The translations under genes and the position numbers were made by a program. DNA of 54,344 nt, from the NCBI GenBank assembly GCA_023432025.1, contig JAEYVE010000274.1, forward strand, positions 1-54,344. The letters are read 5' to 3'. Below, one piece after another: positions 42,235 to 50,433 of this stretch. The first letter of the stretch is position 1; the number at the start of each line of letters is the position of its first letter. Source of the DNA: Pseudomonadota bacterium. GTDB lineage: Bacteria; Myxococcota_A; Polyangia; Polyangiales; Polyangiaceae. The notes under the pieces were generated by a model, which was not told the DNA's origin, searched no databases, and worked only from the letters and a program-made list of their open reading frames with translations.

Positions 42235-43047
42235 TTGAACAAGAAGTCCTTCATCGCCCTCTCTCTCGTGGCTCTCGGCAGCTTCGTCTCGCTCGAGGCC
42301 GCTTTCGGCATCGGCGCGAAGGTCGCGCACGCCGCCACCAGCAATGAAGAGCTGGTCAAAGTCCTTCAAGTCGTCGACGACCGCCAAAGAAACCAGGGTG
42401 ACTGGCGCTCGCTCGTCTACATCGAGCAAAAAGAAAAGGGTAAGTCGACGGTCGTCTACGAGGCGCAAGTCTTCCGCCGCAGCGAGGACCAGCGCTTCAT
42501 CATCCTCTTTACCAAGCCCAAAGCCTCCGCTGGTCAGGGCTACCTCCGCGTCGACAAGAACCTCTGGTTTTACGACCCGGCCGTCGGAAAATGGGAGCGG
42601 CGCACGGAGCGCGAGCGCATCGGTGGCACCAACTCACGGCGCAGCGACTTCGACGAGTCCCGCCTCGCGCAAGAGTATGATCCAGAGGACAACGGCGAAC
42701 AAAAGCTCGGCGCTTACACGGCGCGTGTCATGACGCTCAAGGGCAAGCCTGGCTTGGATCTGGCGTTTCCCGTCATCAAGCTGTGGATCGACAAGGACAC
42801 GAGCAACGTGCTCAAGCGCGAGGAGTACGCGCTGAGCGGCAAGCTGCTTCGCACCTCGTACTATCCCAAATGGAAGAAGCTCTACAGCGAATCCAAGAAG
42901 GGCGAGGTCTGGTACCCGGAGGAAATGCGGTTCTTCGACGAGGTCGAAAAGGAAAACCAAACGCACATCGTCATCAAGACGGTGGACCTGAAGGCGCTCG
43001 AGCCGAACCTCTTCACCAAGGCCTGGTTGGAGAGCAAATCCCGATGA
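42235..43047 (+). CDS. LolA-like periplasmic outer-membrane lipoprotein-sorting protein
   Basis: A 270-residue exported protein. The start is TTG 42235 with GAAAGG eight bases upstream. A signal peptide ends at about residue 33 (AKVAHAATS). The mature part matches the outer-membrane lipoprotein-sorting (LolA/LolB-like, PF17131-type) fold: a half-barrel with EAQVFRRSEDQRFIILFTKP, GQGYLRVDKNLWFYDPAVGKWER, RIGGTNSRRSDFDESRLAQEYDPED and KLWIDKDTSNVLKREEYALSG. Such proteins carry a lipid or lipoprotein in a hydrophobic groove between membranes. It follows the second permease by 22 bp, so it is the likely periplasmic carrier of this transporter. Confidence 0.9.
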   Translation: MNKKSFIALSLVALGSFVSLEAAFGIGAKVAHAATSNEELVKVLQVVDDRQRNQGDWRSLVYIEQKEKGKSTVVYEAQVFRRSEDQRFIILFTKPKASAGQGYLRVDKNLWFYDPAVGKWERRTERERIGGTNSRRSDFDESRLAQEYDPEDNGEQKLGAYTARVMTLKGKPGLDLAFPVIKLWIDKDTSNVLKREEYALSGKLLRTSYYPKWKKLYSESKKGEVWYPEEMRFFDEVEKENQTHIVIKTVDLKALEPNLFTKAWLESKSR

Positions 43048-43059
43048 GCGTTCGTGTCC

Positions 43060-43132
43060 GGCGGAGCGCAGCGCGCTCCGCCCGAGAGTATTCCTCGCAC
43101 GAGAAGGCCGCGCGCAGCGCGGCCTTCTTGCC
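43060..43132 (+). terminator. Two perfect hairpins between the LolA-like and beta-barrel genes
   Basis: Stem 1: GGCGGAGCGC (43060-43069) with GCGCTCCGCC (43073-43082). Stem 2: AGAAGGCCGCGC (43102-43113) with GCGCGGCCTTCT (43117-43128), three-base loop, followed by TGCC. Stem 2 has the A-before, T-after form of an intrinsic terminator and could attenuate transcription into the beta-barrel gene. Confidence 0.6.
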
Positions 43133-43136
43133 GTCC

Positions 43137-44897
43137 ATGAAGGTCGCCGTGCTCGCGACGGCACTCTGCACGGGCATGCTCCATTCGACCGAGGCCCGCG
43201 CGCAAAGTCGTGACGAAGACATCTTCGGGCCCACTCCTGCGCCGGCGCCCGCACCGCCCCCACGAGCGCCAGACGCGGGCACGGAACGAAAGGACGAACC
43301 CGTCCCGCCCGAGGCTGCCGAAGAAACGCCGGGCGAGCCCGGCTCGGCACCCCGGGAGTCCGATTCGGACGTGCGTGGCCCTGAAAACGTCACGCCCCAG
43401 GGCGAGACCGCGCCCACGCCAGATGCGCCGCCTCAAGGTGAGCCGCCGGCGGCGGCCGCCGCCCAAGAGGCCACCTCTCGCGACAGCGACATCCTGGGCA
43501 CGCCAGACGAGGCGGTGCAGTTCGCAGACGACGCCACCCCCGAGGATCCTCTCGCCATCGGTGGCCTGCTCTACTTGCGTGCGCAGTCGTTCGCGCTCCA
43601 AGGTCAGGCTCCCAAAGACTGGAGCTTGAGCGCGCCAACCTTGCTGGACGTCTACCTCGACGTGCGCCCGAACGACCGCGTGCGTGGCTACGTGCGCGGG
43701 CGCATGCAGTACGACCCCACGTTGCCGCCGAGCGGCAACGACTCGCTCATCGCCACGGGTGGGCCGCTCGCGCCGGGCGCGGCCTCGGCCGGCACGCAGT
43801 CGCTGAGCTCCATTTTCGCGCAGCGCACGCGTGACCCGCAGGTGTTTCTGGACCAGCTGTGGCTGCGCTTCGACATCGATCACACCTTGTTCGTCACCGC
43901 CGGCAAGCAGCACGTACGCTGGGGTACCGCTCGCTTCTGGACGCCCACGGACTACCTGCACCTCACCAACCGTAACCCCTTGGACGTGTTCGACGCGCGT
44001 ACCGGCACCAGCATGCTCAAGGTGCATCTGCCCGTCGAATCTTTGGCGTGGAACTTTTACGGTTACGTGGTCACCGAGGACCTGATCGCTACGGACACCG
44101 TGAGCCAAGTCGCCGGCGCACTCCGCGCCGAGTTCGTGTTCGGTACGACCGAGCTCGCGTTGGGCCTGTTCGGTAGGCGAAATGAAGAGCCTCGCTTCGC
44201 GGCGGATCTCTCGACGGGCATCTGGGACCTGGACTTGTACGGCGAAGTCGCGCTGCGCGACGCCAGCGAAATTGACCGCGTGCGCTTCAACCCCGACGGA
44301 GAGGCCTCACCTTTGATGCGGGAGTCCTGGGAAACGGACCGGGATTTCGCGCTACGCAGCTTGGCCAATCAAGTGGACGCGCTCTACCCCATCGAGCGCG
44401 AACAAGGCCTGAGGCCCCAAGTGGTGGGCGGGCTCAGCTACACTCGCAAGTACGACGACGACGACACGTTCACGGTCGGCACGGAGTACTTTTACAACGG
44501 GCTCGGCTACGACGACGTGCGCGACTACCCGGGGCTGATTTTGCCGCACTCGCGACCGCTGCAGCAGCCGGCCACGTTCTTTTACCTCGGCAAACACTAC
44601 GGCGCGGTCTTCGCCACGTTCCCGGCGCCGTTCTCACTCGATCTGCACACCTTCACGGTTTCGTGCCTCGGCAACTTGTCGGATCAGTCGTACGTCAGCC
44701 GTTTGGACTACTCGCTCACGCTGCTGACGCACCTCACCTTCGAGGCGTTCTTCGGGGTGCACTTCGGGCGCAAGCAGGGCGAGTTTCGCTTTGGCGTGGA
44801 CGACCTGGCGCTCGGAGCTCCCGACGAACCGGCGCTCGTCGTGAATCAACCGCCGGCCTTGCTGGATCTCGGTATCGCGCTCCGCCTCGCCATTTGA
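43137..44897 (+). CDS. Outer-membrane beta-barrel protein with Pro-rich periplasmic N-terminus
   Basis: A 586-residue protein from ATG 43137, which opens a clean signal peptide (MKVAVLATALCTGMLHS...ARAQS). A Pro/Ala/Glu-rich linker (about 30-130) follows, then a beta-rich domain to the end with alternating strands (RVRGYVRGRMQYDP, LWLRFDIDHTLFVTAGKQHVRWG, TFTVGTEYFYNGLGYDD) and a C-terminal hydrophobic ending (LGIALRLAI). It should be an outer-membrane barrel. An ATG at 43044 overlaps the LolA-like stop as ATGA and would add 31 basic residues, but two strong hairpins lie in that stretch. I recognise no named family. As the last gene of the ABC/LolA-like cluster it is the candidate outer-membrane acceptor. 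Confidence 0.85.
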   Translation: MKVAVLATALCTGMLHSTEARAQSRDEDIFGPTPAPAPAPPPRAPDAGTERKDEPVPPEAAEETPGEPGSAPRESDSDVRGPENVTPQGETAPTPDAPPQGEPPAAAAAQEATSRDSDILGTPDEAVQFADDATPEDPLAIGGLLYLRAQSFALQGQAPKDWSLSAPTLLDVYLDVRPNDRVRGYVRGRMQYDPTLPPSGNDSLIATGGPLAPGAASAGTQSLSSIFAQRTRDPQVFLDQLWLRFDIDHTLFVTAGKQHVRWGTARFWTPTDYLHLTNRNPLDVFDARTGTSMLKVHLPVESLAWNFYGYVVTEDLIATDTVSQVAGALRAEFVFGTTELALGLFGRRNEEPRFAADLSTGIWDLDLYGEVALRDASEIDRVRFNPDGEASPLMRESWETDRDFALRSLANQVDALYPIEREQGLRPQVVGGLSYTRKYDDDDTFTVGTEYFYNGLGYDDVRDYPGLILPHSRPLQQPATFFYLGKHYGAVFATFPAPFSLDLHTFTVSCLGNLSDQSYVSRLDYSLTLLTHLTFEAFFGVHFGRKQGEFRFGVDDLALGAPDEPALVVNQPPALLDLGIALRLAI

Positions 44898-44960
44898 GAG
44901 AACGAGCGCGCGGCGAGCTCACCCGGCTTCTTCGGAAGCAGCGCGCCGCGTCTCCCCTCG

Positions 44961-45641
44961 TCAGCGCTCCAAGAGCTCGATGACGGCTTCGGCCGCCGGC
45001 GCTGACGACGCGGGGTTTTGCCCCGTCACGAGCAGACCATCGACCTGCACGAAGGGCGCGAAATCCGGCCCCTTTTGGAAGACGCCGCCCAGCCGCGTGA
45101 GCTCGTCCTCCACCAAGAAGGGCACGACGTCCGTGAGCTGAACCGCCTTCTCCTCGGAGTTGGTGAAGCCGGTCACGCGCTTGCCCGAAACGAAAGGCTT
45201 TCCGTCTGCGCGGCGCGCCCGACGAAAGACGGCCGGCCCGTGGCACACCGCCGCAATGGTTTTTCCCGCCGCCGCCATGGACTCGATGAGCGCAGCCGAA
45301 CGCGCGTCGTCGGCCAAGTCCCAAAGAGGTCCGTGCCCACCTGGATAAAACAGCGCGTCGTAGTCGTCTCCATTTACGTCGGAGAGCGGCAAGGTGTTCG
45401 CCAAGGCGCGCTTGGCCGCGTCGTCCTTCGTGAACCGCCGCGTGCTTTCCGTTTGCGCGCCCGCTTCGTCGCTCTTCGGATCGACCGGCGGCTTGCCGCC
45501 GCGCGGTGACGCCAAAGTGACGTCGTAGCCCGCGTCCACGAACGCGTAGTAGGGCGAGGCGAGCTCCTCGAGCCAAAAACCCGTCTTCTTTTCCGTGTCG
45601 CCCAGACGATCGTGGGACGTGAGGACCATCAGTATCTTCAT
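44961..45641 (-). CDS. DJ-1/PfpI-superfamily protein (class I glutamine amidotransferase-like)
   Basis: A 226-residue Hsp31/HchA-like protein. The nucleophile Cys133 with His134 sits in AVCHGPAVF, Glu25 in GFWLEE is the expected acidic partner, and FYPGGHGPLWDL is the conserved turn. Relatives act as glyoxalase III, holding chaperone or deglycase on dicarbonyl-damaged molecules. It has no signal peptide, so it acts in the cytoplasm. Its start is 10 bp after the cytochrome lipoprotein stop, with GAGGAG upstream of ATG and the stop of the previous gene inside TGAGGAG. It closes a four-gene operon. Confidence 0.92.
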   Translation of the reverse strand: MKILMVLTSHDRLGDTEKKTGFWLEELASPYYAFVDAGYDVTLASPRGGKPPVDPKSDEAGAQTESTRRFTKDDAAKRALANTLPLSDVNGDDYDALFYPGGHGPLWDLADDARSAALIESMAAAGKTIAAVCHGPAVFRRARRADGKPFVSGKRVTGFTNSEEKAVQLTDVVPFLVEDELTRLGGVFQKGPDFAPFVQVDGLLVTGQNPASSAPAAEAVIELLER

Positions 45642-45651
45642 GCAATTCTCC

Positions 45652-46368
45652 TCACAGTTTGCCGTATTCGAGGGTCTTTCCGCGCCTTTGCGCGAGGATG
45701 TACGCCTCGAGCGCTCGCATGCGCGGGTCGTCGCTCGTCAGCGGCTTGGCGCGAACCGGGTGCTCGATGCACCAATTGATCATGTCGCGCAGGAGCGCGA
45801 CACGCCCCAGCTGTCTTTGGAACTTGGGGTAGGTTTCTGGATGCGTGTTGGCGGCGTGCGGGTGACACATGTCGCAGGAAACTCCGATGGTGCTACCGAG
45901 CTCGTCGCCGCTGTGAAACGCGCGCGAGCCCGCCAGGGCAACCCGCTCCGTCTCCGCCTTCCACTGCGCCACGTCCTGCGCGGTGATGTTGGCGTACGTC
46001 TGACCGTTGACCTGCCCCACGAGCCGTGAATTGTCCGCCGACGGCTCGAGCGCGTGCGCCAGGCGCTCTTCCTCGGCCCAGCTAACGTTCGGGTTTTTGC
46101 GCAACCACTCCTCCATGAGCGCTCCGGCGATGGCCGTGCCGCTCGTGCCTTCGGGAAAGGTCACCTTCGTTTTGCCGTCGCACAAAAGCACGTCCACCGT
46201 GCTCACGCCTTCCGCCGTTCCGCTTTCGTCCTTGTCCGGAGCGGCTGCGGAACCTTGGGCCTCGCTCGGAGCGCTGGGCGTTCGAGATTCCTTGGCGCCG
46301 CCGCACGCCGCCACGACGAGAGCGCCCACGAGGAGGTGGACCGAAACGACTCGAGAGAGTGTGCGCAT
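45652..46368 (-). CDS. Mono-haem cytochrome c lipoprotein, SoxA-like
   Basis: A 238-residue lipoprotein from ATG 46368; AGGAG seven bases upstream overlaps the previous stop (TGAGGAG). The lipobox is VVAAC (Cys22). A single canonical haem site, CDMCH (165-169), is followed by a second half with INWCIEHPVRAKPLTSDDPRMRALEAYI, which resembles SoxA-type cytochromes (Cys200 near a substrate or haem-ligand site). The region before the haem (WLRKNPNVSWAEEERLAH) is helical. It should be anchored in the periplasm and carry electrons to or from the peroxidase-like protein of the same operon. No other sox genes are present, so thiosulfate oxidation is not implied. Confidence 0.85.
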   Translation of the reverse strand: MRTLSRVVSVHLLVGALVVAACGGAKESRTPSAPSEAQGSAAAPDKDESGTAEGVSTVDVLLCDGKTKVTFPEGTSGTAIAGALMEEWLRKNPNVSWAEEERLAHALEPSADNSRLVGQVNGQTYANITAQDVAQWKAETERVALAGSRAFHSGDELGSTIGVSCDMCHPHAANTHPETYPKFQRQLGRVALLRDMINWCIEHPVRAKPLTSDDPRMRALEAYILAQRRGKTLEYGKL

Positions 46369-46375
46369 CGCGTGT

Positions 46376-46382
46376 CTCCTCA
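46376..46382 (-). promoter_or_regulatory. Stop/Shine-Dalgarno overlap TGAGGAG
   Basis: The TGA of the metallophosphoesterase gene is part of TGAGGAG, the ribosome-binding site of the cytochrome gene. The same arrangement occurs at the next junction (near 45650) before the DJ-1-type gene. Confidence 0.75.
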
Positions 46383-47543
46383 GTAGCTCGAAAGCTTCGG
46401 GGTAGCAGGCCGATCCTTGGCGCCCCGGCTCGACATGTACGTGCGAGTGATGGTCATCGGGTTGCGGTTCCAAAGGTTGTAGACCTTGTCGACCAAGCCG
46501 TCGGGGTGCACTTCGACGTGACCGTCGCCGCAGCCATCCTGCGGATTGAATGGGTCGGGACGCCCCATCTGGACCGTCAGCTCGGGAATGCCCTCGGGCG
46601 CGTAAGGCCACGGCCAGGCCGTCGACAGAAATCCGTGAAACTGAATGTTGCCGATGCGGTTGGTGAGCACCTGGTGCGTGTGACCATGAAACACCGTCAC
46701 CTTCTGAAAACGCCGGAGGAGCGCTTGCACCTCTTCCGCGTCGTCCGTCCAGAAGTTCCAGGGGCGATAGAGCTTGTAGAGCGGCGAGTGTGAGAACACG
46801 AGCAGCGGCGTCGTCACGGGCACGCTCTTCAAGTCCTCGGCCAGCCACTTTCTCTGCTCGTCACCGACCATGAAGGCGCTCTGGCGCGCGTTGTCGAGGC
46901 CCGCGACGGTGCGCATGCGCTCCATCGGAGAAAGCCCGCGCTTCGTCCAGAAGTCCTCTTCGAGCACGCTGTTCAAGACCACGCAGTGACAACCCTTGTG
47001 GTCGAACGAATACGTTTCCTTGCCGAAGAGCTCACGCCACTTGTCGCCCATGTCGAGGAACCAGTCGTGCTCGCCGACCATGACGCGGAGAGGCGCCTTC
47101 AAGTTCTTCAGAATTTGCGCACCGAGCTCGAGCTCCTTCGCTTGACCGAGCTGCGCCAAGTCCCCGCCGTAGAACACGAAGTCCGGCTGCGGATCCATGG
47201 CGTTCACGTCATCCACCGCGCGCAAGAGCGCGTTCACGAAGCGCTCGTTCAGCTTGCGCTCGTACAGATGGGAGTCGGAAATGTAAGCGAACATGAAGCC
47301 GCCGTCGGCGCCGCGGGCCTTGCTCGCGTCCCTCGGCTCGCCCGCCGCCGTCTGCGCGAAGGCAACGCGCACGGGCAGAAACGAATGCGGCGGAACGAGG
47401 CCCTGCGCCGTAACCGCGCCGAAGGCCGCGGCCGACACCTTCATGAAGGAGCGCCGATCCAGAGACTTCAGAGCCGCGAACAGCTCCTGCCGCTCTTGCA
47501 TGTATTTGGTCTCGACGCTTCGAAACCCATTCGGCTTTTTCAT
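46380..47543 (-). CDS. Tat-exported calcineurin-like metallophosphoesterase
   Basis: A 387-residue protein. The twin-arginine signal is LDRRSFMKVSAAAFGAV (Arg30-Arg31), so it is folded before export. The phosphoesterase metal motifs are D90/H92 in SDSHL, D128 in GGDLAQ, GEHD (157-160) in place of GNHD, FSHSPLY and GHTHQ. The Asn-to-Glu change at the bridging position is notable; I recall a Tat-exported branch with GEHD, so it may be a family trait. Substrate unknown: phosphodiesters or nucleotides in the periplasm. It lies seven bp after the peroxidase stop, and its own stop overlaps the next gene's Shine-Dalgarno sequence. Co-expression with two cytochromes is odd for a phosphatase. Confidence 0.92.
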   Translation of the reverse strand: MKKPNGFRSVETKYMQERQELFAALKSLDRRSFMKVSAAAFGAVTAQGLVPPHSFLPVRVAFAQTAAGEPRDASKARGADGGFMFAYISDSHLYERKLNERFVNALLRAVDDVNAMDPQPDFVFYGGDLAQLGQAKELELGAQILKNLKAPLRVMVGEHDWFLDMGDKWRELFGKETYSFDHKGCHCVVLNSVLEEDFWTKRGLSPMERMRTVAGLDNARQSAFMVGDEQRKWLAEDLKSVPVTTPLLVFSHSPLYKLYRPWNFWTDDAEEVQALLRRFQKVTVFHGHTHQVLTNRIGNIQFHGFLSTAWPWPYAPEGIPELTVQMGRPDPFNPQDGCGDGHVEVHPDGLVDKVYNLWNRNPMTITRTYMSSRGAKDRPATPKLSSY

Positions 47544-47550
47544 GCGAGGT

Positions 47551-48930
47551 TTACTCCTTGGCCGCCTTGGGCTGCGACTCGAACACCAGGGTCTTGCGCG
47601 TCGCGAGCGCCGTGTCGCGAAATGGACGTTGTTTTCGAGCGAGCTTCTGCTGGCGCTTTTTCTCTGCCTCGTTCAGCTCGGAGAAGCGCACGTCGGTCAG
47701 GGAGAACATGAAGGCGACCAACTGATCGATTTCCTTCTCCGTGAGGTCCAGTGGCTCGATGCCTCCATCCAAGAAGGGATTGCGCTCTCCCCCTTTGTTG
47801 TAGTGGTCCATGACGTCCCACAGCGTGGGCATGGAGCCGTCGTGCATGTAGGGCGCGGTGATGCCCACGTTGCGGATCTGCGACGTCTTGAACGCGCCGA
47901 TGTCGCCGCGGTTCCGGGTGACCACGAAGCGGCCCAGCTCCGAAAGATCGGTCTGCAGCGCCAGGTCGTCGATGGCCTCCTTCGAGGAGTCCTTGGCGAG
48001 CGCGGCGAGCCCCTTCTTCGCGAGCTCTTCGAAGTTCTGATGGCGCGCGGCGACGCCGATGTTGTGAAAGCGGTTGTCGGTACCGATGGGGATGACGCTG
48101 TTCATCTGGTGACAGCTGACGCAACGCCCCTTGCCGTTGAACAGCGCCCAACCCGCGCGCGCGTCCGCGCTGATGGCGTCCCCGTTTCCGGCCAAAAACC
48201 GGTCGAACGGCGAGTCGAGGAACACCAGCGTGCGCTCGAAGGAGGCGATGGCGCGCGCCAGGTCGTCGAAGTTGGGCTCTCGACCGTACGCCTCTTGGAA
48301 CATGCGCCGGTACTCGGCATCCGAAGCAATGTTGGCGACCGCGGCTTCGCCGTTCGGCTGCCCCATTTCGATGGCGTTGACGATGGGGAGCTTCGCTTGC
48401 TCCTCCAGGGTCGCCGCTCGTCCGTCCAAGAACTGGGACGAAAAGAAGAGAGCGTTCAACGTCGTCGGCGAGTTGCGCTTGCCGAGCTGGTCGTGAATTC
48501 CCTCGGAGGTGGCGCGGTGATCGGTGAAGCCGCGCGTCGTGTCGTGGCACGTGGCGCACGCCAGCGTGCCGTCCTTCGACAACCGCGTATCGAAGTAAAG
48601 CTTCTTGCCGAGGGCAATGCGCGCCGCCGTCTGTTGGTTGTCCGCCGGCACGAGCACCTTCCAAAACTCGACGGGAACCCCGTACGGCACCGTCTCTGGC
48701 GGCACCTTGCCCGTCCAGGCGGTCATCTGCGCCATCTGCTGATTGGTGGGCGCCGCGCCGTGATGAGACACGTCGTTTCCGGCGGCGCTCGGCCGCGCGG
48801 ATGGGGCTGCGGCGCTTTGTGCGCCCAGGGGCCGGCTCCACGCCGCACCGAGAAGCACCGCGCACAAAACGCCCCCGAGCGAGGCGCTGCCGAGCGTACT
48901 TCGCAGGCGAATCACGTAGTTGAACTTCAC
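47551..48930 (-). CDS. Di-haem cytochrome c peroxidase / MauG-family protein
   Basis: A 459-residue periplasmic protein. The start is GTG 48930, because AGGAGG lies four bases upstream; an ATG at 48981 adds 17 residues without such support. A signal peptide ends near residue 38 (PLGAQS). Two haem motifs are present, CATCH (125-129) and CVSCH (270-274), with the family landmarks GLxLYFDTRLSKDGTLACATC, LFFSSQFLDGRA, IVNAIEMG and ITAPYMHDGSMPTLWDVM. This is the bacterial CcpA/MauG fold, which reduces H2O2 or oxidises protein side chains. An N-terminal extension of about 50 residues includes HH and a Pro-rich part. It is the first gene of the four-gene operon and diverges from the Gld-like cluster. 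Confidence 0.95.
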   Translation of the reverse strand: MKFNYVIRLRSTLGSASLGGVLCAVLLGAAWSRPLGAQSAAAPSARPSAAGNDVSHHGAAPTNQQMAQMTAWTGKVPPETVPYGVPVEFWKVLVPADNQQTAARIALGKKLYFDTRLSKDGTLACATCHDTTRGFTDHRATSEGIHDQLGKRNSPTTLNALFFSSQFLDGRAATLEEQAKLPIVNAIEMGQPNGEAAVANIASDAEYRRMFQEAYGREPNFDDLARAIASFERTLVFLDSPFDRFLAGNGDAISADARAGWALFNGKGRCVSCHQMNSVIPIGTDNRFHNIGVAARHQNFEELAKKGLAALAKDSSKEAIDDLALQTDLSELGRFVVTRNRGDIGAFKTSQIRNVGITAPYMHDGSMPTLWDVMDHYNKGGERNPFLDGGIEPLDLTEKEIDQLVAFMFSLTDVRFSELNEAEKKRQQKLARKQRPFRDTALATRKTLVFESQPKAAKE

Positions 48931-48934
48931 GCCC

Positions 48935-48940
48935 CCTCCT
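48935..48940 (-). promoter_or_regulatory. AGGAGG Shine-Dalgarno sequence deciding the peroxidase start
   Basis: On the minus strand a perfect AGGAGG is followed by GGGC and GTG 48930. It favours this start over the ATG at 48981. Confidence 0.75.
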
Positions 48941-49139
48941 TCGTCCCTGAGGCAACGCCTCAATCCAGGACGGCTTCCCATGACCGGCCGTCCAGGGTCG
49001 GGACATAAGAGGCTGGGCGCAAAGCGGACTACAAAGGAGCGCTCATCGGCCGGCAGGCTGTCCCTTCCTCGAGGGAATATTCCGAAAATTCGCCTGTTTC
49101 AGGGCAACGAGAAGGGCGGCGCCCTCCTGCCACCGCGAA

Positions 49140-49167
49140 TTGACAGTGATCCGCCCGTCGTTACGAT
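49140..49167 (+). promoter_or_regulatory. Sigma-70-like promoter for the Gld-like ABC operon
   Basis: TTGACA (49140-49145, perfect -35) is followed after 16 bp by TACGAT (49162-49167, 4 of 6 with TATAAT). This would give a leader of about 150 bases before ATG 49322. It is the best housekeeping-type promoter seen in the window. Confidence 0.55.
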
Positions 49168-49321
49168 GCCGCGCCCCTCGTACGGGAAACGATGAGGGAG
49201 GGGCAGCCAAATCCAAGGGCCCGAATGGCAGGGCCCGACACGGCCTGAAGATTTTGCACGGCTCTCCGCGGCATCGTGGCCCTGGAGCACTCGTGACCCA
49301 TCAGCAAGCAATGGAGGTCGG

Positions 49322-50431
49322 ATGACTACCGACGTCATGATTCAAGCTAGTGACCTGTCGAAGTACTTCGGCACGGTACGCGCACTCGACAAGGTCAGCT
49401 TTCAAGTAAATAAGGGTGAAGTCGTCGGTTTTCTCGGTCCCAACGGGGCGGGCAAGTCGACCACCATGCGTATTTTGACCTGCTTTCTGTCGCCTTCGAG
49501 CGGCAGCGCCAAGGTCCACGGGCACGACGTGTTCGAAGAGCCGCTCGAGGTACGCAAGTCCCTCGGCTATCTGCCGCAGCGGGCGCCGCTCTACACGGAC
49601 ATGACCGTCATCGACTACCTGCGCTTCACCTCGGAAGTGCGGGGGTTGAGCCCGGCGACCTTCAAGAAGCGGCTCGGCATGGTGATCGAGGTCTGCGGCC
49701 TCGCCCAGGTCATGACCAAGGACATCGGCACGCTGTCGCACGGCTATCGGCAGCGCGTGGGGCTCGGCCAGGCGCTGATTCACGACCCGGCCATCCTCAT
49801 CCTGGACGAGCCGACCGCGGACCTGGATCCCAACGAAAAGGCGGAGGTCATCCGCTACATCCAGGAAATCGGCAAGGACCGCACCGTCCTGCTGTCGACG
49901 CACAACCTCTCGGAGGTCGAGCAAGCGTGCGCGCGCGCCATCATCGTCAGTAAGGGCAGAGTCGTCGCCGACGGCCAGCTGGAAGACATCCGCGCCAAGA
50001 CCGGCGGCGTTCGCTACGTCGTCACCTTGGACAGCGAAGGCGCGGAGGGCGGCAAGAGCGCTCCCTCGTTCGGCGACGTCAAGGACAGCTTCGAGCGCGT
50101 CAGCGGCGTGCGCAACGTCCGCGCGCTCAAGGGAGAAGAAAGGGCTCACAAGGTCGAGGTCGGCGGCCCGCAAGACTCCGACCTTCGCGCGGAAATTTTC
50201 CGCCTCGTCGTTCAGAAGGGCTGGACGCTTCTCGAGCTGCGCCGCGACGCGCAGAGCCTCGACGCAGTGTTCCGCGATCTGACCAAGAGCGACGAAGCGC
50301 TCGACCGCGGCCGCGAGTGGGACGAAGCCGCGTCCGAAGAGGACGAGAACGACGACCAAGACGAAGACACCGCAGAAGGTGCCGGCGCGACCGAGGACCG
50401 CGAGGTCGCTACCGAGGAAAAGAGGGACTGA
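49322..50431 (+). CDS. ABC transporter ATPase, GldA/NodI/CcmA type
   Basis: A 369-residue ATPase. Walker A GPNGAGKS (39-46), Q-loop GYLPQRAPLYTDMT, signature LSHGYRQRVGLGQAL (138-152), Walker B ILILDE (158-163) and the H-loop LLSTHNLSEV are intact. GGAGG five bases before ATG 49322 fixes the start. Normal length for this class is about 310; the extra about 45 residues at the end form a strongly acidic tail (SEEDENDDQDEDTAEGAG). With the following permease and GldG-like protein it matches the GldA-GldF-GldG arrangement. In Bacteroidetes these were tied to gliding, but the same set occurs in many non-gliding phyla, so motility is not proven. Confidence 0.95.
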   Translation: MTTDVMIQASDLSKYFGTVRALDKVSFQVNKGEVVGFLGPNGAGKSTTMRILTCFLSPSSGSAKVHGHDVFEEPLEVRKSLGYLPQRAPLYTDMTVIDYLRFTSEVRGLSPATFKKRLGMVIEVCGLAQVMTKDIGTLSHGYRQRVGLGQALIHDPAILILDEPTADLDPNEKAEVIRYIQEIGKDRTVLLSTHNLSEVEQACARAIIVSKGRVVADGQLEDIRAKTGGVRYVVTLDSEGAEGGKSAPSFGDVKDSFERVSGVRNVRALKGEERAHKVEVGGPQDSDLRAEIFRLVVQKGWTLLELRRDAQSLDAVFRDLTKSDEALDRGREWDEAASEEDENDDQDEDTAEGAGATEDREVATEEKRD

Positions 50432-50433
50432 AC

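Larger units (their letters stand above)
48931..49321. other. Divergent promoter region between the redox operon and the Gld-like operon
   Basis: About 390 bp with no gene. It is less GC-rich than its surroundings around 49070-49100 (GAATATTCCGAAAATTCG) and holds a near-consensus promoter at 49140-49167 for the plus strand. The minus-strand promoter of the peroxidase operon should also lie here but was not found by eye. Confidence 0.6.

Noticed and set aside
45652..46368. Thiosulfate-oxidising Sox pathway
   Set aside because: A SoxA-like cytochrome alone, with no soxB, C, D, X, Y or Z nearby, does not support it.
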